The notes under the pieces: generated by a model
The model's input: only the letters and a program-made list of their open reading frames with translations
What the model was told of the DNA's origin: nothing
Database searches by the model: none
Shown: positions 40,484-49,003 of the stretch, in pieces
How positions within the stretch are numbered: the first letter of the stretch is position 1
Layout: every line of letters begins with the position of its first letter
Assembly (NCBI RefSeq): GCF_946190275.1
Contig: NZ_CAMHZQ010000001.1
Span: 124,001-188,000, forward strand
Direction: 5' to 3'
DNA from: Streptococcus mitis
GTDB taxonomy: Bacteria > Bacillota > Bacilli > Lactobacillales > Streptococcaceae
Length of the DNA stretch: 64,000 bases
Program-made: the position numbers and the translations under genes

Positions 40484-41042
40484 TATTTTTAAAAATCAAA
40501 TTTTTCCATTTCTCCTGCCAATTTTTCTTGGATAGACGTGTTCGATAAAGTTCCATTCGGTCTTCATTTTCTAAGAAATGAGGAGTTGGACGAACTTGAA
40601 AATTCAAAATCTCCTCCAAACCATAAGGTACATAGAGTTCAAAATCGGATTCTTCATTCAAGCGCAGTCCAACTGCCGTACACCGTTCTGGATACTTACT
40701 CATAGCATCACGGGAACTGCTATAGGGAGCAGTATGAGGGCTGTGCTGGTGCATATAGACCTGATTTTTCAACTCCCACTGGTACTGAGGAAAGTCCTCT
40801 CTCAGCTTTTTCTCCAGTAATAAGGTTTCCTCATAAGAAATATCCGGATCAAAGAAAATCACATCTACATCTGTTTCAAGATCAAATGTTGGTCTGTCTG
40901 ACAAGAGATTCCAGATGAAATTTCTGACAGAACCTGCCGCCAACCAGGAATCTGTCAACTCCAAGTTTCGGATGATAGTCAGAATAGCCATCATATCTGG
41001 ATTTTTTCTAAAAGCCTCTAGAATTTCTTGCTTATTTTTCAT
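40479..41042 (-). CDS. Nucleotidyltransferase-family protein (DUF925 type)
   Basis: From ATG 41042 ([18 protein letters not shown]) the protein has 187 residues. It contains a polymerase-beta-like G-S pattern ([13 protein letters not shown]) with the acidic pair in [13 protein letters not shown], and a C-terminal [25 protein letters not shown] typical of the NTP_transf_6 family. The ATG lies inside the end of ruvB (overlap 11 bases); upstream ATGs at 41051 and 41066 are also possible. Function of the family is not known in detail. Confidence 0.82.
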   Translation of the reverse strand: MKNKQEILEAFRKNPDMMAILTIIRNLELTDSWLAAGSVRNFIWNLLSDRPTFDLETDVDVIFFDPDISYEETLLLEKKLREDFPQYQWELKNQVYMHQHSPHTAPYSSSRDAMSKYPERCTAVGLRLNEESDFELYVPYGLEEILNFQVRPTPHFLENEDRMELYRTRLSKKNWQEKWKNLIFKNT

Positions 41043-42030
41043 TGTACTCATATCCCAAATGCTCATATGCCTTAGCAGTCGCCACCCGTCCAGACCGTGT
41101 TCGCATGATAAAACCTTTTTGAATTAAGTAAGGCTCATACATATCTTCAACTGTCTCACGCTCCTCGGCAATATTCACAGAAAGAGTTCCTAATCCGACA
41201 GGGCCACCACCGTACATCTCAATCATGGTCCGAAGAATTTTTTGGTCCACATAGTCCAAACCTTCATGGTCAACATCCAGCATGGTCAAAGCCTTATCGG
41301 TAATAACATCATCGATAACCCCATTACCCATAATCTGGGCAAAATCGCGCACGCGCTTGAGTAAGCGATTGGCAATACGAGGGGTTCCACGACTGCGCAA
41401 AGCCAACTCAGAGGCTGCCTCATGAGTGATTTCCATCTCAAAAATATCTGCCGTCCGCTCGACAATTTCTGTCAAATCAGCATGGGCATAATACTCCATA
41501 TGACCTGTAATCCCAAAACGTGCCCGTAGAGGATTGGAAAGCATACCAGCCCGAGTCGTCGCACCAATCAAGGTAAAAGGTGGCAACTCCAAATGAACAC
41601 TGCGACTGCCTTCACCAGCACCAATCATGATATCAATGTAGAAGTCCTCCATAGCACTATAAAGCACCTCTTCCACCGACATGGGCAAGCGATGAATCTC
41701 ATCAATAAAAAGGACATCCCCAGGCTCTAAGTCATTTAAAATCGCTACCAAATCACCAGCTTTTTCAATGACAGGCCCAGACGTCTGCTTGAGATTTACA
41801 CCTAGTTCGTTGGCAATAACAAAAGCCATTGTCGTTTTTCCCAAGCCTGGAGGTCCAAATAAGAGCACATGATCCAGCGCTTCATCCCGCATTTTGGCAG
41901 CTTCGATAAAGATTTGGAGCTGGTCCTTGACTTTATCCTGCCCAATATATTCACGTAAATACTGAGGACGGAGCGTGCGTTCCACTAACTCCTCGTCCCC
42001 TATTATCTCATTGTCTAAAATTCTACTCAT
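41032..42030 (-). CDS. ruvB: Holliday junction branch-migration helicase RuvB
   Basis: The 332-residue AAA+ protein has Walker [10 protein letters not shown] (about residues 59-67), Walker [10 protein letters not shown], sensor 1 [10 protein letters not shown], arginine finger region RARFG and the C-terminal winged helix ([33 protein letters not shown]). It drives branch migration with RuvA, which is encoded elsewhere. Translationally coupled to the downstream nucleotidyltransferase gene. Confidence 0.98.
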   Translation of the reverse strand: MSRILDNEIIGDEELVERTLRPQYLREYIGQDKVKDQLQIFIEAAKMRDEALDHVLLFGPPGLGKTTMAFVIANELGVNLKQTSGPVIEKAGDLVAILNDLEPGDVLFIDEIHRLPMSVEEVLYSAMEDFYIDIMIGAGEGSRSVHLELPPFTLIGATTRAGMLSNPLRARFGITGHMEYYAHADLTEIVERTADIFEMEITHEAASELALRSRGTPRIANRLLKRVRDFAQIMGNGVIDDVITDKALTMLDVDHEGLDYVDQKILRTMIEMYGGGPVGLGTLSVNIAEERETVEDMYEPYLIQKGFIMRTRSGRVATAKAYEHLGYEYNEK

Positions 42031-42100
42031 GGCTCTATTATATCAAAAATCCAAGCCACAAACAAAAAAGCCACCCGCTTGGGTAACTCCTGAGTTTGGC

Positions 42101-42116
42101 ACTTATGTGGTATAAT
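42101..42116 (+). promoter_or_regulatory. Promoter of the Fst-like toxin gene
   Basis: An extended -10 TGGTATAAT (42108-42116) without an obvious -35, 48 bases upstream of the toxin ATG. A weak inverted repeat GCCACCCGCTTGGGT lies just before it. Confidence 0.6.
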
Positions 42117-42163
42117 ATTCTACGGCACTGCTACACCGCCTGCGAAAGGAGGTGAATTAGCCC

Positions 42164-42256
42164 ATGATGGATACAATACTTAAAACTATCATCGGACCAA
42201 TTGTGGTCGGTGTCGTTCTTCGATTAGTCGATAAATGGCTAAACAAGGACAAATAG
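42164..42256 (+). CDS. Fst-family type I toxin peptide
   Basis: A 30-codon frame reads MMDTILKTIIGPIVVGVVLR then LVDKWLNKDK. The IIGPIVVGVVL membrane core and the KWLNK tail match Fst/par toxins of enterococci and streptococci, small membrane peptides that disturb chromosome and envelope when not silenced. AAAGGAGGTG lies 9 bases upstream. A convergent promoter and a shared terminator downstream encode the antisense RNA, and the two RNAs share an imperfect direct repeat. Either of two adjacent ATGs may start it. Confidence 0.88.
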   Translation: MMDTILKTIIGPIVVGVVLRLVDKWLNKDK

Positions 42257-42261
42257 TGTCA

Positions 42262-42304
42262 AAAAGACCCCAAGCTTATTTGGACGTGAGCTTGGGGTCT
42301 TTTC
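42262..42304. terminator. Bidirectional terminator of the toxin-antitoxin module
   Basis: AGACCCCAAGCT and AGCTTGGGGTCT form a 12-bp perfect stem with A and T runs on both sides, so it terminates toxin mRNA on the plus strand and RNA II on the minus strand, as in the par locus of pAD1. Confidence 0.9.
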
Positions 42305-42336
42305 TAGCCTATGATATAGACACAATACTTAATTCT
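42262..42336 (-). ncRNA. RNA II-type antitoxin RNA
   Basis: Minus strand promoter TTGACA (42370-42365), 17-base spacer, GATAAT (42347-42342) gives a transcript from about 42336 to the shared terminator, about 75 bases. Its 5' part carries the complement of GACACAATACTTAA (42319-42332), a near copy of GATACAATACTTAA (42169-42182) at the toxin start codon, the DR repeat by which RNA II would block toxin translation. Confidence 0.85.
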
Positions 42337-42474
42337 CTTTTATTATCCCATAGTTCACAAAATTTGTCAAAACTTTACATCCTCTTTAACCGCTGTACGA
42401 CAAGACGTTCAAGATTAAGCGAAAGTTATCGGAAAATGATGTCTAGAAAACTCCCGAAAAGCCTGAAATAGAGC

Positions 42475-42573
42475 CAAAAAACTCCACCTGATTGGGTGGA
42501 GTTAAGGGAGATTATTATGAAAAAGAAAAGTTTAGGATTTTATTAAATAAAGTTAGGAGGTCTTTATTTAATA
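42475..42573 (-). ncRNA. CiaR-controlled small RNA (csRNA), middle copy
   Basis: Minus strand transcript after -10 TATCAT (42584-42579): 5' stem ATTAAATAAAG/CTTTATTTAAT with ACCTCCTAA in the loop (anti-Shine-Dalgarno), then CATAATAATCTCCC, then terminator ACTCCACC/GGTGGAGT with T run. Very similar to the copy 190 bases away. Confidence 0.88.
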
Positions 42574-42594
42574 ACTATATGATACAAGACGAAG

Positions 42595-42611
42595 CTTAAA
42601 ACTAGCTTAAC
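42595..42611 (-). promoter_or_regulatory. CiaR binding repeat of the middle csRNA
   Basis: Minus strand GTTAAG-CTAGT-TTTAAG, ending 10 bases before the -10. Confidence 0.85.
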
Positions 42612-42667
42612 TTTTCTCAAATTCTACCATTTTTCAAAAAATTTCTATCAGCATCTCTTCACCCCAC

Positions 42668-42763
42668 AAAAAAGCCACCTGATTGGGTGACTTCATTAGG
42701 AGATTATGATGAAAAAAAGTTTTAGGATTTCATTAAATAAAGTTAGGAGGTCTTTATTTAATG
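42668..42763 (-). ncRNA. CiaR-controlled small RNA (csRNA), third copy
   Basis: Minus strand transcript after -10 TATTAT (42774-42769): the same 5' stem-loop with ACCTCCTAA loop, then TCATCATAATCTCCTAATG, then terminator AGTCACC/GGTGGCT with T run. With the middle copy it forms a tandem pair. Confidence 0.88.
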
Positions 42764-42784
42764 GTTATATAATACTAGACCATC

Positions 42785-42801
42785 CTTAAACTTTGCTTAA
42801 G
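42785..42801 (-). promoter_or_regulatory. CiaR binding repeat of the third csRNA
   Basis: Minus strand CTTAAG-CAAAG-TTTAAG, ending 10 bases before the -10. It lies 15 bases beyond the stop of the GNAT gene at 42817. Confidence 0.85.
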
Positions 42802-42816
42802 AAAAAACTAGTTTTG

Positions 42817-43233
42817 TTATTTTTCTCTGTTTACCCAAGTCATCCCTATACAATTATAGGTAGATAATATTTCAAAGCCCATAGAACGATAGAAGCTCAA
42901 GGTTCTTTCTGTCTGTTCTGTCACCAGCTGGACTTGATAGGCATCTTTGTAATCCTCTAAGGCCTCTTTCATTAGGGCACTACCAATCCCTTGACGCTGG
43001 TAGATAGGTAAAACGATTAAATCCTGAACCAATACTGATGAGAAACCATCTCCGACTAAACGGACCAAGCCCACCACAGTATCACCATCAAGCGCCACAT
43101 AAATCGCTAATGAATGAGATAAGGCCTGCTCCAGCATTTCTGGTTGATGGGTATAATTTGTCCAACCGACAGCCTGATAGAGATGCAAAACATCCTCTAA
43201 CTTGACAATTTCTTGCTTTTTAATAGTGATCAT
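42817..43233 (-). CDS. GNAT-family N-acetyltransferase
   Basis: The 138-residue protein is a compact GNAT domain with VLPIYQRQGIGSALMKEALE (acetyl-CoA binding) and RTLSFYRSMGFEILSTYNCIGM near the C-terminus. N-terminal DVLHLYQAVGWTNYTHQPEML matches a common streptococcal/bacillar acetyltransferase subfamily with unknown substrate. It follows another GNAT gene by 11 bases and is probably co-transcribed. Confidence 0.88.
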   Translation of the reverse strand: MITIKKQEIVKLEDVLHLYQAVGWTNYTHQPEMLEQALSHSLAIYVALDGDTVVGLVRLVGDGFSSVLVQDLIVLPIYQRQGIGSALMKEALEDYKDAYQVQLVTEQTERTLSFYRSMGFEILSTYNCIGMTWVNREK

Positions 43234-43244
43234 GTTAACACCTC

Positions 43245-43940
43245 TTAAAGTTCTCTCAAGCTCTTGTACTGTCGTCCATTTTTATCAAAATTTTCAGAAG
43301 CCAACCATATTTCCAAACGAGCTTTGACTTTTGGCCAGTCCTTATCAATCATAGACAACCAATCCGTATCCCTTGTACGCCCCTTATAAACCACTGCCTG
43401 ACGGAAGGTTCCTTCGTAGACAAATCCCAAACGCTCCGCAGCTCGTCTTGATGGCAGGTTAAGTGCATCGCATTTCCACTCATAGCGACGATAGTTAAGC
43501 TCTTCAAAGACATAGCGAGCCAGTAGATACTGGGCTTCTGTCCCTATCCGTGTCCCCCTGAGCTCTGGAGAAAAAGTGACAGCTCCCACTTCTATTACTC
43601 GGTTATTCTGGTCAATGCGCATGAGAGAAAAAGTTCCCAAAGCCTTACCAGTTGCCTTGTCTATGATTGCAAAGTAAAAACGGTCCTTACGAGCTAACAT
43701 CTGATTTAAAAGTCTGACCAGTTCCTCCCTGTCTGCCACTGGTTCCTGAAAGAGGTAAGTCCACATCTCCCGAGGAGTATCCGGACCATAAACAGCTAGC
43801 AAATCCTCCGCATGCTTTTCCACCGAAAGAGCCTCTATCCGAGCATAACGCCCTTCTAAGAGATCAATAGCAGGCAATTCACCTGGTGTATAACCTTCCA
43901 TTGGCTCCCCAATCATCTGACCATATTCATTTACTGGCAT
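43245..43940 (-). CDS. RimJ/RimL-type acetyltransferase
   Basis: Start placed at ATG 43940 (MPVNEYGQMIGEPMEGY) with AAGGAG 6 bases upstream, giving 231 residues. The Acetyltransf_3 pattern is clear: GRYARIEALSVEKHAEDLLAVYG, VGAVTFSPELRGTRIGTEAQYLLARYVFEEL and YRRYEWKCDALNLPSRRAAERLGFVYEGTFRQ. It is larger than usual GNATs because of an N-terminal extension seen in fungal and streptococcal relatives. Substrate unknown. Confidence 0.88.
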   Translation of the reverse strand: MPVNEYGQMIGEPMEGYTPGELPAIDLLEGRYARIEALSVEKHAEDLLAVYGPDTPREMWTYLFQEPVADREELVRLLNQMLARKDRFYFAIIDKATGKALGTFSLMRIDQNNRVIEVGAVTFSPELRGTRIGTEAQYLLARYVFEELNYRRYEWKCDALNLPSRRAAERLGFVYEGTFRQAVVYKGRTRDTDWLSMIDKDWPKVKARLEIWLASENFDKNGRQYKSLREL

Positions 43941-44230
43941 AACTTTCTCCTTGTTCATTCATTGAATATAGTATAACATATCTCAATGAAAATTCTAGGA
44001 AACACTTGGTTTTCGCTTCAACAATGCAAACTCCTCTTATAAGCCACCATTTTATAGAGGAATAATCAAGTATGGAAACGAGTGAGTTAATGTCCCTGGT
44101 GCTTCTCTCTATTTTTTACTGTTTGTATTCAAGTTTCTCTTGTTTTAGTGTTTGCTTTTGTATAGTTGACTACCAATCAGAACTGTGTTTTTATCTTAGT
44201 TCGGGCTATTATAGTACGGTTCAGCACTAT

Positions 44231-45463
44231 CTACAAATTTTTCAGATATCTATCAAAAAAATTTATCGTAGCAAACCATGAGTCTACACTTTCTTTCATT
44301 AATAAGCACCAATTTTTTCGATAACGATGATTCGGTTGATAAGCAACCGTCAACATATGCCCTGTTTCGTGGTATTTTTTAAACAAAATGGATTTCCCTT
44401 TATAATGTGAAATAATACCATCTATCGCAGATGACGCATTCCATATTTCATCAACATCGCTTCCTAGTAATAATACAGGAGAGGCAATTTTACTCACATC
44501 AATCTGAGCACTACTATCTTCAGGAATCTGTTTTCCAAAAAACTTGTTTAACAAATAATTTCCTAGTTGAAATTTTTGATACGGAAGTTCTTTTTGCAAA
44601 TATGTCCAAGAAGATGAATGAGAGTTGAGTTTTCCCTTTATTCCCTCAAATATTACATTTGAGGGGGAATTGAGTACCAAACATTGCACATCTTCCAAAA
44701 TACTTTGTCCAGCCAGAACAAGCTCTGCTCCTTTAGAGCGACCATATATTCCTATTTTTGTATTATCAACTTGAGGATGATGATATAGAAAATCTTTCGC
44801 CTCCTCCAGACATTCTATTGGAATTCGTTCTAAATTATGGGGTAATCCCTCTAAACCAAAATAAGCTATCGCAAGACAAATATAGCCTCTAGAAGATAAA
44901 AGTTGGGCAATATTCTGAGCTTTTTCAATTCTCCCCTCACTACCGCTAACAATAATAACGGCTGGCGCCCTTCTTAATTTTTCATTATAAAATAATCGAC
45001 CTTGAAAATGCTTGTCATAAATATCTTGATACCTTATTCCCAGATTCATAAAACGCCTTACAAAACTTTGCTCCGCGACCACATCTTTCCCCAGCCTGAT
45101 TTTAATTTCAACACCAAAATAATCTCGCAATGGAATTCTATCAAGAGAATTGGATAATCTCCTTTTCCTATTCTTCAACGGTTTCGCATTAAAGAACAAA
45201 CCCATTTCTGAAATTCCTTTATAAGATCCCGAAATAGATGCCGTTTGAGAGGTGTCAATCATACCGTCCTGATCAGATAAAAAAATTGCGGTTGATTTCC
45301 ATATAACATCATGATCTAAAAGCAAGGGAGCATTTATACAGTAATAATCAGACAGGTACATTTCTACACAATACATTGCCCTTGGTTCTAAACCATTAAT
45401 AGCAATATAAAAAGATTCATCCGCTAAATCTGTTTGTGAAATCAGTTCTATGTTTACAGTCAT
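44231..45463 (-). CDS. Acyl-CoA thioesterase/BAAT-type alpha/beta hydrolase
   Basis: The 410-residue protein has an N-terminal beta-rich domain (about 1-150) with the pattern of acyl-CoA thioester hydrolase/bile-acid N-acyltransferase proteins, then an alpha/beta hydrolase domain with nucleophile elbow GIYGRSKGAE (S about 239), an acidic residue in LLLGSDVDEIWNASSA and the catalytic His in HETGHML. Human-type BAAT uses Cys; here Ser suggests a hydrolase. A MarR regulator is encoded upstream with matching operators before both genes, so the pair is likely an inducible response to a fatty or aromatic compound. Codon use is AT-richer than neighbours, consistent with an acquired pair. Confidence 0.82.
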   Translation of the reverse strand: MTVNIELISQTDLADESFYIAINGLEPRAMYCVEMYLSDYYCINAPLLLDHDVIWKSTAIFLSDQDGMIDTSQTASISGSYKGISEMGLFFNAKPLKNRKRRLSNSLDRIPLRDYFGVEIKIRLGKDVVAEQSFVRRFMNLGIRYQDIYDKHFQGRLFYNEKLRRAPAVIIVSGSEGRIEKAQNIAQLLSSRGYICLAIAYFGLEGLPHNLERIPIECLEEAKDFLYHHPQVDNTKIGIYGRSKGAELVLAGQSILEDVQCLVLNSPSNVIFEGIKGKLNSHSSSWTYLQKELPYQKFQLGNYLLNKFFGKQIPEDSSAQIDVSKIASPVLLLGSDVDEIWNASSAIDGIISHYKGKSILFKKYHETGHMLTVAYQPNHRYRKNWCLLMKESVDSWFATINFFDRYLKNL

Positions 45464-45475
45464 ATCTTCTCCTTT

Positions 45476-45494
45476 TTGTTAATTCACTTAACAA
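45476..45494. promoter_or_regulatory. MarR-type operator before the hydrolase gene
   Basis: TTGTTAA-TTCAC-TTAACAA is a perfect 7-bp inverted repeat 13 bases before the hydrolase start at 45463. The arms equal those of the site upstream of the marR gene. Confidence 0.75.
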
Positions 45495-45519
45495 TTATGT
45501 TTAAAATTTACCGCGACTT

Positions 45520-45975
45520 TTACCACGGTAATTCTCCCCACACCTTTTCAATATCATCCATCAATTTCACAACTGTTTGAAGTTCCACCTCGCTATAGTT
45601 GTTTAAAACTGAAAAGACCGATTTTTCAATATGTGCTTGTTGCTCCTTATGGATTTTAAAAATTTCGATGCCTTTTTCAGATAATCTCAAATATTTATTT
45701 TTCCCATTATTCAAAGCAAAATCAAAAACAACTAAATTTTTTTGAATCAATCTCCTAACACTTTGAGTTATTGCACTTCTTGAAACTTCTAATAATTCAG
45801 ATAATTTTACTAGATTTAAGGGCTGATTTTTCCCAATTACAACAATCAAATGTACCTCATTCAACGTAATGGATTTGTCAACACCACTTTTATGTTGATT
45901 TTTTTTTAACTGGTCAAACGCTAAAATAAATCTATTGAAACGATTATTAAATGCAATAAATTCTTTTTTATCCAT
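45520..45975 (-). CDS. MarR-family transcriptional regulator
   Basis: The 151-residue protein has the MarR winged-helix layout: N-terminal dimerisation helix, recognition region LVKLSELLEVSRSAITQSVRRLIQKNLV (about residues 57-84) and the wing FALNNGKNKYLRLSEKG. MarR proteins repress their own gene and a neighbour until a phenolic or lipid ligand binds. Two inverted repeats with TTGTTAA/TTAACAA arms, one in its own promoter and one before the hydrolase gene, fit that behaviour. Confidence 0.9.
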   Translation of the reverse strand: MDKKEFIAFNNRFNRFILAFDQLKKNQHKSGVDKSITLNEVHLIVVIGKNQPLNLVKLSELLEVSRSAITQSVRRLIQKNLVVFDFALNNGKNKYLRLSEKGIEIFKIHKEQQAHIEKSVFSVLNNYSEVELQTVVKLMDDIEKVWGELPW

Positions 45976-45989
45976 AATCTCTCTTTTCT

Positions 45990-46008
45990 TTGTTAATCAT
46001 ATTAACAA
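45990..46008. promoter_or_regulatory. MarR-type operator in the marR promoter
   Basis: TTGTTAAT-CAT-ATTAACAA is a perfect 8-bp inverted repeat 15 bases before the marR start. Spacer differs from the hydrolase site (3 against 5 bases). Confidence 0.75.
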
Positions 46009-46033
46009 AATAGAGACTTCCTGTCAAATAAAA

Positions 46034-46061
46034 AATCCTCCAGATTCTACTCTGAAGGATT
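46034..46061 (-). terminator. leuS terminator
   Basis: Minus strand AATCCTTCAGA pairs with TCTGGAGGATT around a 6-base loop and runs into TTTTTTA. It begins 6 bases after the duplicated leuS tail but 90 bases after the real leuS stop. Confidence 0.8.
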
Positions 46062-46067
46062 CCTATC

Positions 46068-46103
46068 TTATTTCACAACGATATTAACGAGTTTAGTTGG
46101 CTC
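46068..46103 (-). pseudogene. Second copy of the leuS 3' end
   Basis: The minus strand reads [11 protein letters not shown] then TAA, almost the same as the genuine leuS C-terminus [11 protein letters not shown] (stop at 46152). Between the copies is a short spacer containing the inverted repeat CAAACAGTTT-GGG-AAACTGTTTG. The relic sits next to the terminator and probably marks the original gene end. Confidence 0.8.
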
Positions 46104-46151
46104 AAACAGTTTGGGAAACTGTTTGAGGTTGGAAATCAGCAAATAAATTGG

Positions 46152-48653
46152 TTATTTCACAACAATATTAACCAATTTATTTGGTACACTAATCACTTTC
46201 ACGATTTCCTTACCGTCAATTTCTGCTTTGACTTTTTCATCAGCGAGAGCAATTTCTTGCAATTCTTCGCGTGACAAGTCTTTAGCTACCATGAGTTTAG
46301 CGCGGACTTTTCCTTTAATTTGGACAACGATTTCGATTTCGTCTTCAACCAATTTACTTTCGTCCCATGTTGGCCAAGCTACGTAAGAGATTGATTCACC
46401 TGTTGCTGCCACTGTTTGCCAGAGTTCTTCTGCCAAGTGAGGCGCAAATGGGGCGATCAATTGGATAAAGCCTTTGGCGTAATCCACATAGAGTTTTTCT
46501 TCCTTGTTCGCCGCGTTGACAAAGACCATAAGTTGGGCAATGGCTGTATTGAATTTCATGGATTCGATTTGCTCTGTGACAGCTTTAACGGTTTCGTTAT
46601 AAACCTTGTCGAGAGAGCCATTGTTTTCTGCAACAATTTCCTTGCTTGTAATCAAACGGTAAACACGGTCAAGGAACTTACGGCTTCCTTCCAGACCTTC
46701 TTCTGACCAAGCGATTGAAGCATCAAGTGGCCCCATGAACATTTCATAAACACGAAGGGTATCGGCACCGTATTGTTCCACTACGTCATCTGGGTTAACA
46801 ACGTTCTTGAGAGATTTGGACATCTTGGCTGGTGCTTGCTCCAACTCTTCTCCTGTTTCCACATGGAAGAAGGAACCGTCACGTTTTTCAACCTTGTCAG
46901 TCGCCACAAGCGCACCACGATGGTCACGGTAGCTTGTTCCCAAAATCATCCCTTGGTTAAAGAGTTTTTGGAATGGCTCTTTCGTCGGAACAACACCGAG
47001 GTCATAGAGGAATTTATGCCAGAAACGAGCGTAGAGCAAGTGAAGTACAGCATGCTCTGCACCACCCACATAGATATCTACTGGCAACCATTGTTTGAGG
47101 AGGTCCTCATCAGCCAATTTCTCAGTATTATGTGGGTCGATATAGCGGAGGTAGTACCAGCTTGAACCAGCCCATTGTGGCATGGTGTTGGTTTCACGGC
47201 GACCCTTGACACCATCTTCACGAGTCACTTCAAGCCAGTCTGTCAAGTTAGCTAGTGGACTTTCACCAGTACCTGAAGGACGGATGTCCTTGGTTACAGG
47301 CAAGACAAGTGGCAATTCATTTTCAGGGACAGCTGTTGAAGTCCCGTCTTCCCAATGAATGATTGGAATTGGCTCACCCCAGTAACGTTGACGACTGAAG
47401 AGCCAGTCGCGGAGGCGGTAGGTAACCTTCTCTTGACCACAACCTTTCTCTTCCAACCAAGCCACAATCTTAGCAATAGCTTCTTCTTTGTTCAGTCCAT
47501 CTAGGAAGTCAGAGTTGACGTGAAGACCGTCTTCTGTGTAAGCAGCCTCTTCAACGTTTCCACCTTCAAGCACTTCTACGATTGGAAGGTCAAATTGTTT
47601 GGCAAATTCCCAGTCACGTTGGTCGTGGGCAGGAACAGCCATTACCGCACCTGTTCCATAGCTAGCAAGAACATAGTCTGCAATCCAGATTGGAATTTCC
47701 TTGCCATTGACAGGGTTGATGGCATAGGCACCTGTCCAAACACCTGTTTTTTCCTTGGCAAGGTCTGTACGAGCCAAGTCTGATTTCAGACTAGCTTGGT
47801 GTTTGTAGTCTGCTACAGCCTCTGCTTGTTCCGGACTTGTGATAGCGTCAACCAAGTCATGCTCAGGAGCCAAGACAGTGAAAGTCGCACCGAAAAGAGT
47901 GTCCGGACGAGTGGTAAAGACTGTAAATTCCTTGTCTGTTCCCTTAACTTTAAAAGTTACATTGGCACCAGTTGATTTACCAATCCAGTTGCGTTGCATG
48001 TCCTTAATAGACTCTGGCCAATCCAACTCATCCAAGTCGTTGAGCAAGCGCTCTGCATAGGCCGTGATTTTAAGCATCCATTGACGCATTGGTTTGCGGA
48101 CAACTGGATAGCCTCCACGCTCAGAAGTTCCATCAGGAAGAACCTCTTCGTTGGCGATGGCTGTTCCCAACTCTTCAACCCAGTTTACTGGCACTTCCGC
48201 TTCATAGGCCAAACCTTTTTCGTAAAGCTTAGTGAAGATCCATTGCGTCCACTTGTAGTAGTTTGGATCTGTTGTGTTAACTTCACGATCCCAGTCGTAA
48301 GAAAATCCAAGCGCATTGATTTGACGTTTGAAATTGGCAATGTTTTCCGCTGTAAATTCTGCCGGGTCATTACCAGTATCCATAGCATATTGCTCAGCAG
48401 GCAAACCAAAAGCATCCCAGCCCATTGGGTGAAGAACATTGTAGCCTTGCGCACGTTTGTAACGGCTGAGAATATCTGTTGCGGTATAACCTTCTGGGTG
48501 TCCTACGTGCAGACCCGCTCCAGACGGATAAGGGAACATATCGAGAGCATAAAACTTCGGTTTTGAGGCATCTGTTCCTGTCTTAAATGTATGATGTTCT
48601 GCCCAGTAGCCCTGCCACTTAGGCTCAATTTCTTTATGATTGTAAAAACTCAT
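46152..48653 (-). CDS. leuS: Leucyl-tRNA synthetase
   Basis: The 833-residue class I synthetase shows [12 protein letters not shown] (HIGH motif) near residue 50, a long editing domain with [15 protein letters not shown] and [16 protein letters not shown] (about residues 230-420), [11 protein letters not shown], and KMSKS at about 622. The C-terminal anticodon-binding and extension domains end [15 protein letters not shown]. Start ATG at 48653; a -10 with extended TGG (minus strand TATAAT 48687-48682) lies 30 bases upstream, leaving no room for a T-box leader. The 3' end is repeated downstream. Confidence 0.98.
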   Translation of the reverse strand: MSFYNHKEIEPKWQGYWAEHHTFKTGTDASKPKFYALDMFPYPSGAGLHVGHPEGYTATDILSRYKRAQGYNVLHPMGWDAFGLPAEQYAMDTGNDPAEFTAENIANFKRQINALGFSYDWDREVNTTDPNYYKWTQWIFTKLYEKGLAYEAEVPVNWVEELGTAIANEEVLPDGTSERGGYPVVRKPMRQWMLKITAYAERLLNDLDELDWPESIKDMQRNWIGKSTGANVTFKVKGTDKEFTVFTTRPDTLFGATFTVLAPEHDLVDAITSPEQAEAVADYKHQASLKSDLARTDLAKEKTGVWTGAYAINPVNGKEIPIWIADYVLASYGTGAVMAVPAHDQRDWEFAKQFDLPIVEVLEGGNVEEAAYTEDGLHVNSDFLDGLNKEEAIAKIVAWLEEKGCGQEKVTYRLRDWLFSRQRYWGEPIPIIHWEDGTSTAVPENELPLVLPVTKDIRPSGTGESPLANLTDWLEVTREDGVKGRRETNTMPQWAGSSWYYLRYIDPHNTEKLADEDLLKQWLPVDIYVGGAEHAVLHLLYARFWHKFLYDLGVVPTKEPFQKLFNQGMILGTSYRDHRGALVATDKVEKRDGSFFHVETGEELEQAPAKMSKSLKNVVNPDDVVEQYGADTLRVYEMFMGPLDASIAWSEEGLEGSRKFLDRVYRLITSKEIVAENNGSLDKVYNETVKAVTEQIESMKFNTAIAQLMVFVNAANKEEKLYVDYAKGFIQLIAPFAPHLAEELWQTVAATGESISYVAWPTWDESKLVEDEIEIVVQIKGKVRAKLMVAKDLSREELQEIALADEKVKAEIDGKEIVKVISVPNKLVNIVVK

Positions 48654-49003
48654 GGTCTCTCTCCAATTTTGTGATGTTACTATTATACCATTTTTGAGTG
48701 AATTTGAAATGTGTTAAAAGAAAAAACTGTATACTGTATGTCATTAATTTTGATGGCTCTGAATTGCTCTATCACCCACTTTTTTATCTTATTGTTATGC
48801 GAGAAATCAAAGAGCAAAACAATAAGCTTATCTCTTATAACACAAAATACTAATTTTAGACCAAAGATACGACTGGAATGCTAATTAATGTATTTATAAT
48901 AAATAGCCGACAGCCTATGTCGCTTTTTGATTTATGAAGAACGTCGGATTCAATACGAGGATCAATAAAAGACTACCATTTGGAAAACAGTAGTCCTTAT
49001 TGT
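48654..49003. other. Intergenic region between leuS and gldA
   Basis: The 350 bases hold the leuS promoter near 48682, a degenerate BOX-like trace around 48798-48830 (AAATCAAAGAGCAAAACAATAAGC), a plus-strand hairpin CGACAGCCTATGTCG followed by a T run (about 48910-48929), and the gldA terminator (GACTACC/GTAGTCC, 48971-48996). No coding sequence is supported. Confidence 0.5.
48971..48996 (-). terminator. gldA operon terminator
   Basis: On the minus strand GGACTAC and GTAGTCT pair around TGTTTTCCAAATG and are followed by TTTTATTG. Confidence 0.7.

Noticed and set aside
43980..44010. BOX-like CTCAATGAAAATTCTAGG trace, and a similar one near 48798
   Set aside because: Only a short end resembles BOX; too degenerate to annotate as an element.
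44072..44281. Plus-strand 69-codon frame
   Set aside because: It overlaps the 3' end of the hydrolase gene on the other strand, has low-complexity hydrophobic and Cys-rich composition, and no clear promoter.
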